The translations under genes were made by a program, and so were the position numbers. Under the pieces are notes generated by a model. It saw only the letters and a program-made list of their open reading frames with translations, was not told where the DNA came from and made no database searches. A stretch of 64,000 nucleotides of DNA from Marivita sp003149565 (GTDB lineage: Bacteria; Pseudomonadota; Alphaproteobacteria; Rhodobacterales; Rhodobacteraceae): assembly GCF_965216415.1 (NCBI RefSeq), contig NZ_CBDCFU010000002.1; one strand, given 5' to 3'. Shown piece after piece: positions 8,191-16,390 of this stretch (its first letter is position 1; each line of letters opens with the position of its first letter).

Positions 8191-9582
8191 ATGACCGACA
8201 AGTCCTCGAACCAGATGTGGGGTGGCCGTTTTGCTGCTGGACCCGACGCAATCATGGAGGCAATAAACGCCTCGATCGGGTTCGACAAACGTATGGCCGC
8301 GCAGGACATCGCAGGGTCGAGGGCTCACGCCGCCATGTTGGCTGCGCAAGGCATTGTAACACCTAGCGATGCGGAGGCCATGCGGGAAGGCTTGCTCACT
8401 GTTTTGTCAGAGATTGAAACAGGTGAGTTCGCGTTTTCGACTGCGCTTGAGGACATTCACATGAATGTCGAGGCACGCCTGAAAGAAGTCATTGGCGAGC
8501 CTGCAGGCCGTCTGCATACTGGACGGTCGCGCAACGATCAGGTGGCCACCGATTTTCGGCTTTGGGTGAGGGATCAACTGGATGCAGCTGCCTCTGGTCT
8601 TGAAGCGTTGATGCGGGCATTGCTGGCTCAGGCGGAAGCGGGTGCAGATTGGGTGATGCCCGGGTTCACCCATTTGCAGACTGCCCAGCCGGTGACTTGG
8701 GGCCATCACATGATGGCCTATGTGGAAATGTTTTCTCGGGACTTGAGCCGTGTCCGGGACGCGCGCAAACGCATGAATGAGTCGCCGTTAGGTGCTGCAG
8801 CACTTGCGGGCACGTCGTTCCCGATTGATCGCGAGATGACAGCCGAGGCGCTGGGTTTTGATCGCCCGATGGCCAACAGCCTTGATGCGGTGAGTGACCG
8901 TGACTTTGCGCTTGAGTTCCTAAGTGTTGCCAGCATTAGCGCCATGCACCTGAGTCGGTTCGCAGAAGAACTGGTAATCTGGTCCTCGGCGCAGTTCCGG
9001 TTCGTGACATTGTCGGACAGATTCTCTACCGGATCGTCGATCATGCCGCAGAAAAAGAACCCCGATGCGGCAGAGCTAATCCGTGCCAAGATCGGGCGCA
9101 TTTTCGGCGCGAACGTCGCGCTGATGATGGTGATGAAGGGTCTTCCGCTGGCCTATTCCAAGGACATGCAGGAAGACAAGGAGCAGGTCTTCGATGCGGC
9201 CGACAACTGGATGATAGCGCTTGCGGCGATGGAGGGCATGGTCAAGGACATGACCGGAAATCGCGTCAATCTTGAAGCAGCAGCCTCTGCCGGTTTTTCG
9301 ACAGCGACTGACCTGGCGGACTGGCTTGTTCGTACGCTCGACCTACCTTTCCGCGAGGCCCATCATGTCACCGGCTCTTTGGTGGCGATGGCGGAAAAGA
9401 GAGGATGCGATTTGCCGGAACTGAGCCTTCAAGACATGCAGTCGGTGCATGGGGAAATCAACGCCGACGTGTTTGATGTTCTGGGGGTGCATAACTCGGT
9501 TGCGAGCCGCATCAGCTATGGTGGCACAGCTCCGGTTCGGGTGCGGGAGCAAATTGCGCGTTGGAAAGAGGTTCTGGGGTGA
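8191..9582 (+). CDS. argH: Argininosuccinate lyase
   Basis: A 463-residue enzyme of the fumarase/aspartase superfamily that splits argininosuccinate into arginine and fumarate, the last step of arginine synthesis. Seen in order: MWGGRFAAGPDAIMEAINAS, EDIHMNVEARL, the GRSRNDQVATDFRLW block, PGFTHLQTAQPVTWGHH, and the superfamily signature GSSIMPQKKNPDAAEL with its catalytic serine. I start at ATG 8191, at MTDKSSNQMWGGRF; the longer open frame would run into the divergent gene. Its stop overlaps the GTG of the following lipoprotein gene, so argH heads a unit running to lysA. Confidence 0.97.
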   Translation: MTDKSSNQMWGGRFAAGPDAIMEAINASIGFDKRMAAQDIAGSRAHAAMLAAQGIVTPSDAEAMREGLLTVLSEIETGEFAFSTALEDIHMNVEARLKEVIGEPAGRLHTGRSRNDQVATDFRLWVRDQLDAAASGLEALMRALLAQAEAGADWVMPGFTHLQTAQPVTWGHHMMAYVEMFSRDLSRVRDARKRMNESPLGAAALAGTSFPIDREMTAEALGFDRPMANSLDAVSDRDFALEFLSVASISAMHLSRFAEELVIWSSAQFRFVTLSDRFSTGSSIMPQKKNPDAAELIRAKIGRIFGANVALMMVMKGLPLAYSKDMQEDKEQVFDAADNWMIALAAMEGMVKDMTGNRVNLEAAASAGFSTATDLADWLVRTLDLPFREAHHVTGSLVAMAEKRGCDLPELSLQDMQSVHGEINADVFDVLGVHNSVASRISYGGTAPVRVREQIARWKEVLG

Positions 9583-9752
9583 TCCGCGTAATGTTCACCC
9601 TTGCGATCTTTGCCCTGGCGGGCTGCGGTGCTGACGGCCCACCCATCACACCGTCGGTTAACACAACCGTGTCTGTTGGGGGCGAAGGCTTGCGCACCTC
9701 GACAGGAGTGACTGTGCAAAAGGGTCCCATAACTGTGGGGGCTCGGTTCTGA
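9579..9752 (+). CDS. Small lipoprotein, LptM/LppL-like
   Basis: A 57-residue lipoprotein. GTG 9579 overlaps the argH stop (GTGA); an ATG at 9591 is an alternative. A short hydrophobic signal (MFTLAIFALAGC) ends in a lipobox, and the mature protein begins CGADGPPITPS. This resembles the CGxxGP...P pattern of the LptM (YifL/LppL) lipoproteins often encoded beside lysA or dapF, which help mature the LPS transport translocon. The match is short, so family membership is an inference supported mainly by position. The remainder is a short, polar tail rich in Thr, Val and Gly. Confidence 0.72.
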   Translation: MIRVMFTLAIFALAGCGADGPPITPSVNTTVSVGGEGLRTSTGVTVQKGPITVGARF

Positions 9753-10069
9753 TGACACCGATGCGCTGGATTTACCTCGCTCTTGCTGTGTGGGGCGCGA
9801 TCCATCCGATGTACTACTTTATCTCTTGGTTTCAGGAGAACGGATGGAATCTCGGTGCGATGATCGACGCCTGGTATGTGAATGATGCCACCTCGGGCCT
9901 GACTTGGGATCTGACGATTGCAGCGGTGTCATTGACGATCTGGATCGTTGCAGAAGTGGCCGTACGCCGAAACTGGTCCGCCCTGATTGCGATCCCGGCA
10001 ACGTACTGCATCGGCGTAAGTTGCGGTCTGCCGTTGTATCTTTTCCTGCGGTCCCGCCCGGTCGACTGA
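9752..10069 (+). CDS. Small integral membrane protein, DUF2834-like
   Basis: A 105-residue protein with about three transmembrane helices at residues 4-25, 45-70 and 78-98. The N terminus (RWIYLALAVWGAIHPMYYF) and a central MIDAWYVNDATSGLTWDL fit the DUF2834 family, whose function is unknown. The ATG overlaps the stop of the lipoprotein gene (TGATG), so it belongs to the argH-lysA unit. The amphipathic loop between helices 1 and 2 is the most conserved part of such proteins. No catalytic residues are evident. Confidence 0.78.
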   Translation: MTPMRWIYLALAVWGAIHPMYYFISWFQENGWNLGAMIDAWYVNDATSGLTWDLTIAAVSLTIWIVAEVAVRRNWSALIAIPATYCIGVSCGLPLYLFLRSRPVD

Positions 10070-10175
10070 TCGCCTAGATTGAAGATGTTTTTAGCGCGAT
10101 TCAGAAGCGTAGCGCGGGGGGTGGCGCTAAGTCTTGGCCTAGGGTACTGCATCGCGGTCTGATTTGGAGGCAGGT

Positions 10176-11441
10176 GTGGACCATTTTCTCTATCGCGACG
10201 GTGAACTCTATGCCGAGGACGTTCCGGTTGCGGATATCGCAGCTGCGGTTGGTACGCCGTTCTATCTGTACTCAACGGCGACCCTGACGCGTCATTTCCA
10301 ATTGTTCGACGACGCGTTGGACGGGATGGAGCATATGGTCTGCTACGCGATGAAAGCCGCGTCGAACCAAGCGATTCTCAAAACTCTCGCGGACCTTGGT
10401 GCAGGAATGGATGTCGTGTCCGGTGGCGAATATGCCCGTGCAAAAGCAGCGGGAGTTCCCGGTGACCGGATTGTATTTTCGGGTGTTGGCAAAACTCGCT
10501 CTGAGATCCGCGCCGCCCTTGAAGGCGGGATTCGACAGTTCAATGTGGAAAGCGAACCAGAACTTTTTGTCATCTCCGAGATTGCTGAGAGTCTGGGAAA
10601 AACCGCGCCGATCACAGTGCGCGTCAATCCGGATGTGGATGCGAAAACCCACGCCAAGATCGCCACGGGAAAGTCAGAGAACAAGTTTGGGATTCCCATC
10701 GCGAAAGCGAGAGCTGTTTATGCCGAAGCAGCAACGCTCCCCGGGATCGATGTGATTGGGATTGATGTCCATATCGGGTCGCAGTTGACAGACCTTGCGC
10801 CGTACGAGTTGGCCTATCTCAAAGTTGCTGAACTCACCGAACAACTCCGGGCCGATGGCCATGACATCCGCCGGCTTGATCTGGGCGGTGGTCTTGGTAT
10901 CCCCTACACTCGATCCAATGAAGCGCCGCCGCTACCCTCAGACTACGGAGCTTTGATCAAGCGTACTTTGGGACATTTGGATTGCGAGATAGAGATAGAG
11001 CCTGGACGATTGATTGCCGGGAATGCCGGTATACTCGTCAGCCGGGTCATTTATGTGAAAGAAGGCGAAGGTCGCAACTTTCTCATACTCGACGGTGCGA
11101 TGAACGACCTCATTCGGCCTGCGATGTATGATGCGCACCATGACATCGTACCCGTTGTCGAGCCGGTGCCCGGCGCTGAGCAACAGCCCTATGACATTGT
11201 TGGTCCGGTGTGCGAATCCGGCGATACGTTTGCAAGGAACCGGATGATGCCACCTCTGCAGGCAGGTGATCTGGTCGCCTTCAGATCGGCAGGTGCATAC
11301 GGCGCGGTTATGGCCAGTGAATACAATACCAGGCCTCTGGTGCCTGAAGTTTTGGCAAAGGGTGATCAATTCGCTGTCATCCGCGAGCGTCCCGACTTTG
11401 ACGAAATCATAAACCGAGATACCATTCCCCCATGGCTGTGA
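10176..11441 (+). CDS. lysA: Diaminopimelate decarboxylase
   Basis: A 421-residue PLP enzyme that converts meso-diaminopimelate to L-lysine and CO2. The alanine-racemase-like barrel contains the PLP lysine in HMVCYAMKAASN. It is followed by VVSGGEYARAKAAG, a DVHIGSQL loop, GGGLGIPY and the EPGRLIAGNAG phosphate-binding loop. The C-terminal barrel has the dimer-active-site block GPVCESGDTFA. I chose GTG 10176 because GGAGG ends five bases upstream; a TTG at 10164 is less likely. About 106 bp separate it from the previous gene, so a promoter may lie there. Confidence 0.96.
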   Translation: MDHFLYRDGELYAEDVPVADIAAAVGTPFYLYSTATLTRHFQLFDDALDGMEHMVCYAMKAASNQAILKTLADLGAGMDVVSGGEYARAKAAGVPGDRIVFSGVGKTRSEIRAALEGGIRQFNVESEPELFVISEIAESLGKTAPITVRVNPDVDAKTHAKIATGKSENKFGIPIAKARAVYAEAATLPGIDVIGIDVHIGSQLTDLAPYELAYLKVAELTEQLRADGHDIRRLDLGGGLGIPYTRSNEAPPLPSDYGALIKRTLGHLDCEIEIEPGRLIAGNAGILVSRVIYVKEGEGRNFLILDGAMNDLIRPAMYDAHHDIVPVVEPVPGAEQQPYDIVGPVCESGDTFARNRMMPPLQAGDLVAFRSAGAYGAVMASEYNTRPLVPEVLAKGDQFAVIRERPDFDEIINRDTIPPWL

Positions 11442-11477
11442 GGCATGTTCCTACGGCCCGCTAACCGGGAGATCGGA

Positions 11478-14090
11478 ATGACCGCACGGGACGACCTGCC
11501 TTCAGAAATTGATGCGACGCTTCGGCGGCCACTTTTCTTGACTCGTTTGGGAATGGGCGCAGAGGTAATCGTCCGGGCCTTCTGGCCCCTTTGGTCGATT
11601 GCGCTTGCTGTCCTTGGGTTCCTTATGCTCGGTCTCCAGGACTACATGCCGATTGAGGCTGTATGGGTGGTTCTCGCGTTGGCTGCTTTGGCCGCGGTCT
11701 GGGCCGTGCTGCGCGGCGCACGTAAATTTGTGTGGCCTTCTCAAGAATCCGCACTTGCTCGGCTGGACGCGACGCTGCCCGGAAATCCGATACTTGCCGC
11801 AATGGACAGCCAGGCGATTGGCGCCGGTGATCCGGCATCCCTCGCCGTCTGGAAGGCCCATCAAGCGCGAATGGCGGCGCGGCTGAAGAATGCCAAGGCA
11901 GCTGAGCCGGACTTGAGGGTCTCGAAGGCGGATCCTTTTGCTCTGCGCTACGTAGCGGTTCTGGTTTTCTTGGTTGCCGCAGTCTTTGGATCGGTTCTCA
12001 AGGTGCAGACCGTCTCAGCGATGGGTCCGACCGGATCCAACCTGTCATCGGGACCGACATGGGAAGGATGGCTGGAACCCCCGTATTACACCGGACGACC
12101 CTCAATTTATCTAAACGACATCGACGACGCCCGTCTTGAAACCCCGGAGGGCAGCCGGGTGACTTTGCGGTTTTATGGCGAGGTCGGCGCGTTGAGTGTG
12201 GCCGAGACGGTCTCCAATCGTGTCTCACCGACCGCGACGCCAGAGGAATTGGTCGAAGCGTCAACGAATACGGCGCAGGAATTTAGCGTCACTCGATCGG
12301 GGCGATTGGAAATCGAAGGCCCTGGAGGCCGGCTCTGGGAAATCATTGCAACTCCGGATCGCGCGCCCGAAGTTTCGCGGGATGGTGAGATCGAGGTGAG
12401 CTACGAAGGTGAAGCGCAGATTCCCTTCACTGCCAAGGATGACTATGGCATTGCGACTGGAACGGCGCGCATTCAGCTTGCTCTGAGCGAGGTTGACCGG
12501 CGATATGGTCTCCGGATCGATCCTGAACCGCGCGACGTTATTGAGCTGCCTCTCCCAATGCCCATCGCTGGCGACCGGTCCGAATTCACCGAAACGCTCG
12601 TCGATAACTTTTCGCAACATCCTTGGGCCAATTTGCCAGTGACTGTTTCACTGAGCGTTACCGATGAAGCGGAACAACTTGGCGAAGCTGAACCAGAGGT
12701 TATTGACCTTCCAGGCCGGCGTTTTTTCGATCCTATGGCGAGCGCGATTATCGATCTGAGACGCTCGTTGCTTTGGAACCGTGACAATGCTGGAGATATC
12801 GCCCTGCTGATGCGTGCGGTTTCGCACCGGCCGGACGATGTGTTCCGGTCAAGCACGGATTTTCTGCGGTTGCGCACCATCATGCGTCGCGTCGAGGCTT
12901 TGTCTCGGGTGTCGATGACCGATGAGCAACAGGCGGAAATTGCGCAGGCGATGTGGGATTTGGCAATTCGTCTCGAAGAAGGGGATCTTGAGGACGCGCT
13001 TGAACGCCTGCAGCGGGCGCAAGATCGATTGTCCGAGGCAATGCGCAACGGAGCGTCCGATCAGGAAATTGCTGAACTGATGCAAGAACTGCGCGAGGCG
13101 ACGGATGATTACCTGCGTCAATTGTCGCGGCAGGCGCAACAAGACCGTGAAAACAATCCTGATCAGGAAATGACTCAGAATCAGAACATGATGGAAATGA
13201 GTCAGAATGACCTGCAGGACATGATGGACCGCATTCAGGAGTTGATGGAGCAGGGCCGCATGGCCGAAGCGCAGGAGGCGCTCGAGCAGCTGCGTCAGAT
13301 GATGGAGAACATGCAGGTTACTCAGGGCCAAGGTCAACAAGGCCAGTCTCCCGGTGAACAGGCGATGGAAGGCCTCGCCGAAACACTCCGTGAACAGCAG
13401 GGTCTGTCGGATCAGGCATTCCGGGATCTGCAAGAGCAATTCAATCCCGGTCAGCAAGGGCAACAAGGCCAGCAGCCGGGCCAGCAACCCGGTCAACAGG
13501 GCCAGGGCCAGCAGCAGGGTCAAGGCCAGGGTCAGCAACAAGGCCAAGGTCAACAGCCCGGACAGGGACAAAACGGTCAAGGCGGGCAGAGCCTTGAGGA
13601 CAGCTTGGCCGACAGACAAAGGGCGTTGCGGCAAGAGCTGAACCGTCAATCACAAAACCTTCCAGGCGCAGGCACCGAAGCTGGTGAAGCGGCGCGTGAC
13701 GCGTTGGATAGGGCCGAAGGGGCGATGGAAGGGGCTGAACAAGCGTTGCGCAACAACGATTTGGCTGGTGCGATCGATAACCAGTCGGAGGCAATGGAAG
13801 CACTGCGTGAAGGCATGCGGAACCTTGGCGAAGCAATGGCACAACAGCAGCAACAAGGTCAGGGCCAACAGGGTGTGGCGGACGGTGCCGACCCCGGTCA
13901 ACAACGTGATCCTTTGGGGCGTAATCTTGGGTCAAACGGGCAGATTGGTTCGAACGAGAACCTTTTGCAGGGCGAAGACGTCTATCGCCGCGCGCGTGAA
14001 CTGCTCGATGAAATCCGTCGCCGCTCTGGTGAGGGAGAGCGTCCTGAGGAAGAACTGGAATACCTGGAACGTTTGCTAGACCGCTTTTGA
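11478..14090 (+). CDS. TIGR02302/DUF4175-type large membrane protein
   Basis: About 870 residues from ATG 11478 (ribosome site GGGAGATCGGA); ATG 11445 is a possible earlier start. Two transmembrane helices lie near residues 35-80 and a third near 155-180, followed by a large extracytoplasmic region. It contains an immunoglobulin-like beta segment (about 200-420), then helical coiled-coil-forming repeats rich in Gln, Glu and Met. A Gln/Gly tract at about residues 657-705 precedes a helical C terminus. The family is found through alphaproteobacteria, usually beside lysA, and has no defined function; an envelope role is only a guess. Confidence 0.85.
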   Translation: MTARDDLPSEIDATLRRPLFLTRLGMGAEVIVRAFWPLWSIALAVLGFLMLGLQDYMPIEAVWVVLALAALAAVWAVLRGARKFVWPSQESALARLDATLPGNPILAAMDSQAIGAGDPASLAVWKAHQARMAARLKNAKAAEPDLRVSKADPFALRYVAVLVFLVAAVFGSVLKVQTVSAMGPTGSNLSSGPTWEGWLEPPYYTGRPSIYLNDIDDARLETPEGSRVTLRFYGEVGALSVAETVSNRVSPTATPEELVEASTNTAQEFSVTRSGRLEIEGPGGRLWEIIATPDRAPEVSRDGEIEVSYEGEAQIPFTAKDDYGIATGTARIQLALSEVDRRYGLRIDPEPRDVIELPLPMPIAGDRSEFTETLVDNFSQHPWANLPVTVSLSVTDEAEQLGEAEPEVIDLPGRRFFDPMASAIIDLRRSLLWNRDNAGDIALLMRAVSHRPDDVFRSSTDFLRLRTIMRRVEALSRVSMTDEQQAEIAQAMWDLAIRLEEGDLEDALERLQRAQDRLSEAMRNGASDQEIAELMQELREATDDYLRQLSRQAQQDRENNPDQEMTQNQNMMEMSQNDLQDMMDRIQELMEQGRMAEAQEALEQLRQMMENMQVTQGQGQQGQSPGEQAMEGLAETLREQQGLSDQAFRDLQEQFNPGQQGQQGQQPGQQPGQQGQGQQQGQGQGQQQGQGQQPGQGQNGQGGQSLEDSLADRQRALRQELNRQSQNLPGAGTEAGEAARDALDRAEGAMEGAEQALRNNDLAGAIDNQSEAMEALREGMRNLGEAMAQQQQQGQGQQGVADGADPGQQRDPLGRNLGSNGQIGSNENLLQGEDVYRRARELLDEIRRRSGEGERPEEELEYLERLLDRF
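13450..13589 (+). repeat. Gln/Gly low-complexity tract inside the TIGR02302 gene
   Basis: About 46 codons encode almost only Gln and Gly with a few Pro and Asn, in units such as GQQ, GQG and PGQQ. At DNA level this is a degenerate CAR-GGN array that could expand or contract. The frame stays open through it. Confidence 0.85.
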
Positions 14091-14135
14091 CAGTGGGCTG
14101 TCAACCACGTGCATCTGGAGGCTTAGCGTTCACGC

Positions 14136-14558
14136 CTATACGTCTGGATCAACTTTCCCGCGGAGCGATTTTACCTCTCCGCGGACCTTTTTCGCTTTCA
14201 GTCGCCGCTTCTTGGAGCCCAAAGTCGGTTTCGTGGGAACTCTGCGCTTTGGCGGCGTGAGCGCTTCGACAATCATTTCTTTCAAACGGTCCCGGGCAAT
14301 ATCGCGATTACGTGCTTGAGACCTCGTTTCGTCAACTTGCAGAACGATGGCGCCGTCTTTGGTCCACTTGCGGCCAGCAATCCGACGCAGCCTGTTCTTG
14401 ACGGGCCCTGGCAGATTTGGAGAGCGCTCGGCTTCGAAGCGGAGTTCAACTGCTGTTGCCACCTTGTTCACGTTCTGACCACCTGGGCCAGATGCGCGGA
14501 TGAATTGCTCGGTCAATTCCCAGTCTTCAAGGCTGATCTTGTCTGAAATCCGTATCAT
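14136..14558 (-). CDS. arfB: Alternative ribosome-rescue factor ArfB (peptidyl-tRNA hydrolase)
   Basis: A 140-residue class-I release-factor-like protein that frees ribosomes stalled on mRNA without a stop codon. The catalytic GGQ loop is in IRASGPGGQNVNKVATAVEL (about residues 22-41). The basic C-terminal tail, with KKRRLKAKKVRGEVKSLRGK, is the part that enters the empty mRNA channel in this family. Length and both ends match ArfB (YaeJ). The gene is convergent with the TIGR02302 gene and lies just downstream of the small RNA terminator. Confidence 0.94.
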   Translation of the reverse strand: MIRISDKISLEDWELTEQFIRASGPGGQNVNKVATAVELRFEAERSPNLPGPVKNRLRRIAGRKWTKDGAIVLQVDETRSQARNRDIARDRLKEMIVEALTPPKRRVPTKPTLGSKKRRLKAKKVRGEVKSLRGKVDPDV

Positions 14559-14590
14559 GTATTGATCACATAGCGCTGGGATACCGATAC

Positions 14591-14617
14591 AAAAAGGGTC
14601 GCCGTAGTGGCGACCCT
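14591..14617 (-). terminator. Rho-independent terminator of the minus-strand small RNA
   Basis: Read on the minus strand, AAGGGTCGCC-ACTAC-GGCGACCCTT runs into five T. The stem is perfect over ten base pairs. It lies 32 bases upstream of the arfB start, so it separates arfB from the transcript above it. Confidence 0.85.
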
Positions 14618-14768
14618 TCGAGACTTACGGAGGTGGGTCCCGGTTAGGCTCCTCACCAATTCGAGTGCTCTACACCCAGGGGCTGCCCTAGATGTGGACC
14701 TCTCGAACTGTTCCGACACCTCTCTCCAATACCTCTCTCGACACTGGATCACCTCCTTTCAGCTGTTA
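14591..14768 (-). ncRNA. Candidate structured small RNA (possibly 6S RNA-like)
   Basis: About 170-180 nt between the transporter gene and arfB, ending in a strong terminator. Read on the minus strand, the parts can fold as a rod. A closing stem pairs GGAGGTG (14756-14750) with CACCTCC (14635-14629). An inner 8-bp stem pairs 14709-14702 with 14665-14658, and a perfect 10-bp terminal hairpin spans 14695-14672 with a CAGC loop. The 5' arm contains AAAGGAGGTGATCCA, an exact complement of the 16S rRNA 3' end. Rod shape, length and the segment UUGGUGAG on the 3' side are reminiscent of 6S RNA, but I cannot confirm that family. The 5' end is estimated. Confidence 0.55.
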
Positions 14769-14817
14769 AAAACGCATCTTCAGCGTGACAGGGTTTGCGA
14801 AGGGCGCAAGCCTTTTC

Positions 14818-15447
14818 TTACGTCAAAGCGGCTTTTTCGCGAAATCGCAGGACGATGAGTCGAAATGGTATCAGTGCAATGAGTGCCAGTGCGATTTTCA
14901 CCATCCAGTCAGCAACTGCGAGTGATACCCAAAGCGGTGCAATCGGCCCGCTGCCTAGCAGAGGCAGCATTTCTCCGGCCCAAGAGACGTCATTAGTGGG
15001 TTCAAGGAACGTCAGCGCGCCTGAGAACGCGATGCTGAAGAACAGCGCTGTGTCAACGGAAGCACCGATCAGCGTAGACGCCAACGGTGCACGCCACCAG
15101 GCACCGTCGCGCATTTTGTCGAAGACCGCGACGTCCAAAAGCTGTGCGGTAAGGAAGGCCAGACCAGAGCCTATTGCGATGCGCAAGGTTACCAGAGGGC
15201 CAAACTCTCCTTGGATTTGTGTGCCGATCAAAGAACAGATCACACCAACGATGAAACCAGCGAATACGACTTTGCGGGCAGGACCCGGGCCATAAAGGCG
15301 GTTCATCAAATCGGTAACGAGGAATGCGAGCGGATAAGTGAAGGCACCCCATGTGAGCCAGTTTCCGAACAAGAACTGCACAAGGATGTTGGAGGCCAAC
15401 ACGATGAGGGCCATGGCGATAATGCCAGGAATATGAGCGCGGGTCAT
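14818..15447 (-). CDS. yhhQ: Queuosine precursor transporter (YhhQ/VUT family)
   Basis: A 209-residue membrane protein with about six helices. The family pattern is visible: ASNILVQFLFG, then FTYPLAFLVTDLMNRLYGPG, followed by IGSGLAFLTAQLLDVAVFDK and STLIGASVDTALFFSIAF. YhhQ proteins import preQ0 or preQ1 for queuosine modification of tRNA. I start at ATG 15447 (MTRAHIPGIIAM), with GGGAG six bases upstream; the frame extends further but without a ribosome site. The downstream neighbour on the same strand is the small RNA. Confidence 0.9.
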   Translation of the reverse strand: MTRAHIPGIIAMALIVLASNILVQFLFGNWLTWGAFTYPLAFLVTDLMNRLYGPGPARKVVFAGFIVGVICSLIGTQIQGEFGPLVTLRIAIGSGLAFLTAQLLDVAVFDKMRDGAWWRAPLASTLIGASVDTALFFSIAFSGALTFLEPTNDVSWAGEMLPLLGSGPIAPLWVSLAVADWMVKIALALIALIPFRLIVLRFREKAALT

Positions 15448-15538
15448 TGTGACTCCCGTTTTGCCAAGGTTGCGGGGACTTGATTCCCTTTCGTTGGGAA
15501 TGGCGCGCTGCATATAGACGCGATCAGGATCGCACAAG

Positions 15539-16384
15539 TTAAATGCTTACAGCATATTCTACGATCTCTGTTTTCTGCAGGAACATGAAATTGTCATCTG
15601 AGACCATCGTAAGCCGCAGAGACCCTTCGGAAGTCTGCCAAACGGCAAGACCTTCCAGATTGTCGTGGCGGCGCGTCTTTGTCACCAGAAGTGTCTCGCC
15701 TGAAGCGTTTTCCTGTGCATTGAATTCAAACCGACGCACACGCGACGAGAATCCAAACCCGGCGAAACCGCGCTCTAGAAGATACAGTCTTCCGTCAGGT
15801 CCAATGTCGGCACCAACGGGTAGAAAACCATCGTTCCGTGATATGGACATGGGGATATCCCAGCCGACATTTCCGCGAAACCGAAACACTGGGAAGGGGC
15901 TTTGAAGATTGTCCGACGCTTCGGGAATGGCGTACATGGTGTCGTCATGGGAAATGGCCAAAGCCTCGAGGCCCCGGTTCGGTGGCAACGACTGGATATC
16001 TGGGAAGTGCGGCAAGAAAGACCATACGCCATTCGTTTCACGCCGGATCACCCGGTTTTCCGTTTCCAAGGACATGTAGAGCCTGCCAGAGCGATCACGG
16101 GCTAAACTTTCGGTGTCTTTTATGGCTAGATGACTGAACAGACTGTCGGGCAGATCCAACGGTGTCATGGCATTGCTTCGCAGACCGATAATCCGATCTT
16201 TATGGCGGAAAATGGTCCCTTCAATCATGTGCGCGCGGTCGCTGACGATAACGAAATCAGCGCCATCTTCGGACAAAAGGATCCCTGAATAGCCACCAAA
16301 CCCGTCATGTTCCTTCGTCCAATGATAGGACGACAAAAACCGCGCCGCTTGCGTCTCCTTGGCCAAAATGGGTTCAGAGCTCAA
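15539..16384 (-). CDS. Esterase-like/phytase-family beta-propeller protein, 5' end abnormal
   Basis: About 281 residues with the blade-like repeats of the esterase-like activity of phytase family (PF13449): FGGYSGILLSEDGADFVIVS, DSLFSHLAIKDTESLARD, LPPNRGLEALAISHDD, GADIGPDGRLYLLERGF and HDNLEGLAVW. Such proteins are normally exported, but no signal peptide can be found. The frame has no ATG or GTG near the start; the first usable codon is TTG 16384. This lies in the same frame as mepA, only two codons after its TGA. The ATG that overlaps the mepA stop reads just six codons in another frame. Loss of the 5' end, or an unusual TTG start, are both possible. Confidence 0.75.
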   Translation of the reverse strand: MSSEPILAKETQAARFLSSYHWTKEHDGFGGYSGILLSEDGADFVIVSDRAHMIEGTIFRHKDRIIGLRSNAMTPLDLPDSLFSHLAIKDTESLARDRSGRLYMSLETENRVIRRETNGVWSFLPHFPDIQSLPPNRGLEALAISHDDTMYAIPEASDNLQSPFPVFRFRGNVGWDIPMSISRNDGFLPVGADIGPDGRLYLLERGFAGFGFSSRVRRFEFNAQENASGETLLVTKTRRHDNLEGLAVWQTSEGSLRLTMVSDDNFMFLQKTEIVEYAVSI

Positions 16385-16390
16385 AGCGGA

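Noticed and set aside
12849..13649. A 266-codon minus-strand frame, very Leu-rich.
   Set aside because: It mirrors the CAG/CAA-rich coding strand of the TIGR02302 gene; the Leu richness is an artefact of that repeat.
14555..14752. A 65-codon minus-strand frame covering the small RNA.
   Set aside because: It runs straight through the terminator hairpin, starts at the GTG inside the SD sequence itself, and its protein has no sensible composition.
14745..14760. A plus-strand match to the 3' end of 16S rRNA (TGGATCACCTCCTTTC).
   Set aside because: Only these 16 bases match, with no helix 45 or other rRNA upstream. It is better explained as the reverse strand of a perfect Shine-Dalgarno in the minus-strand RNA.
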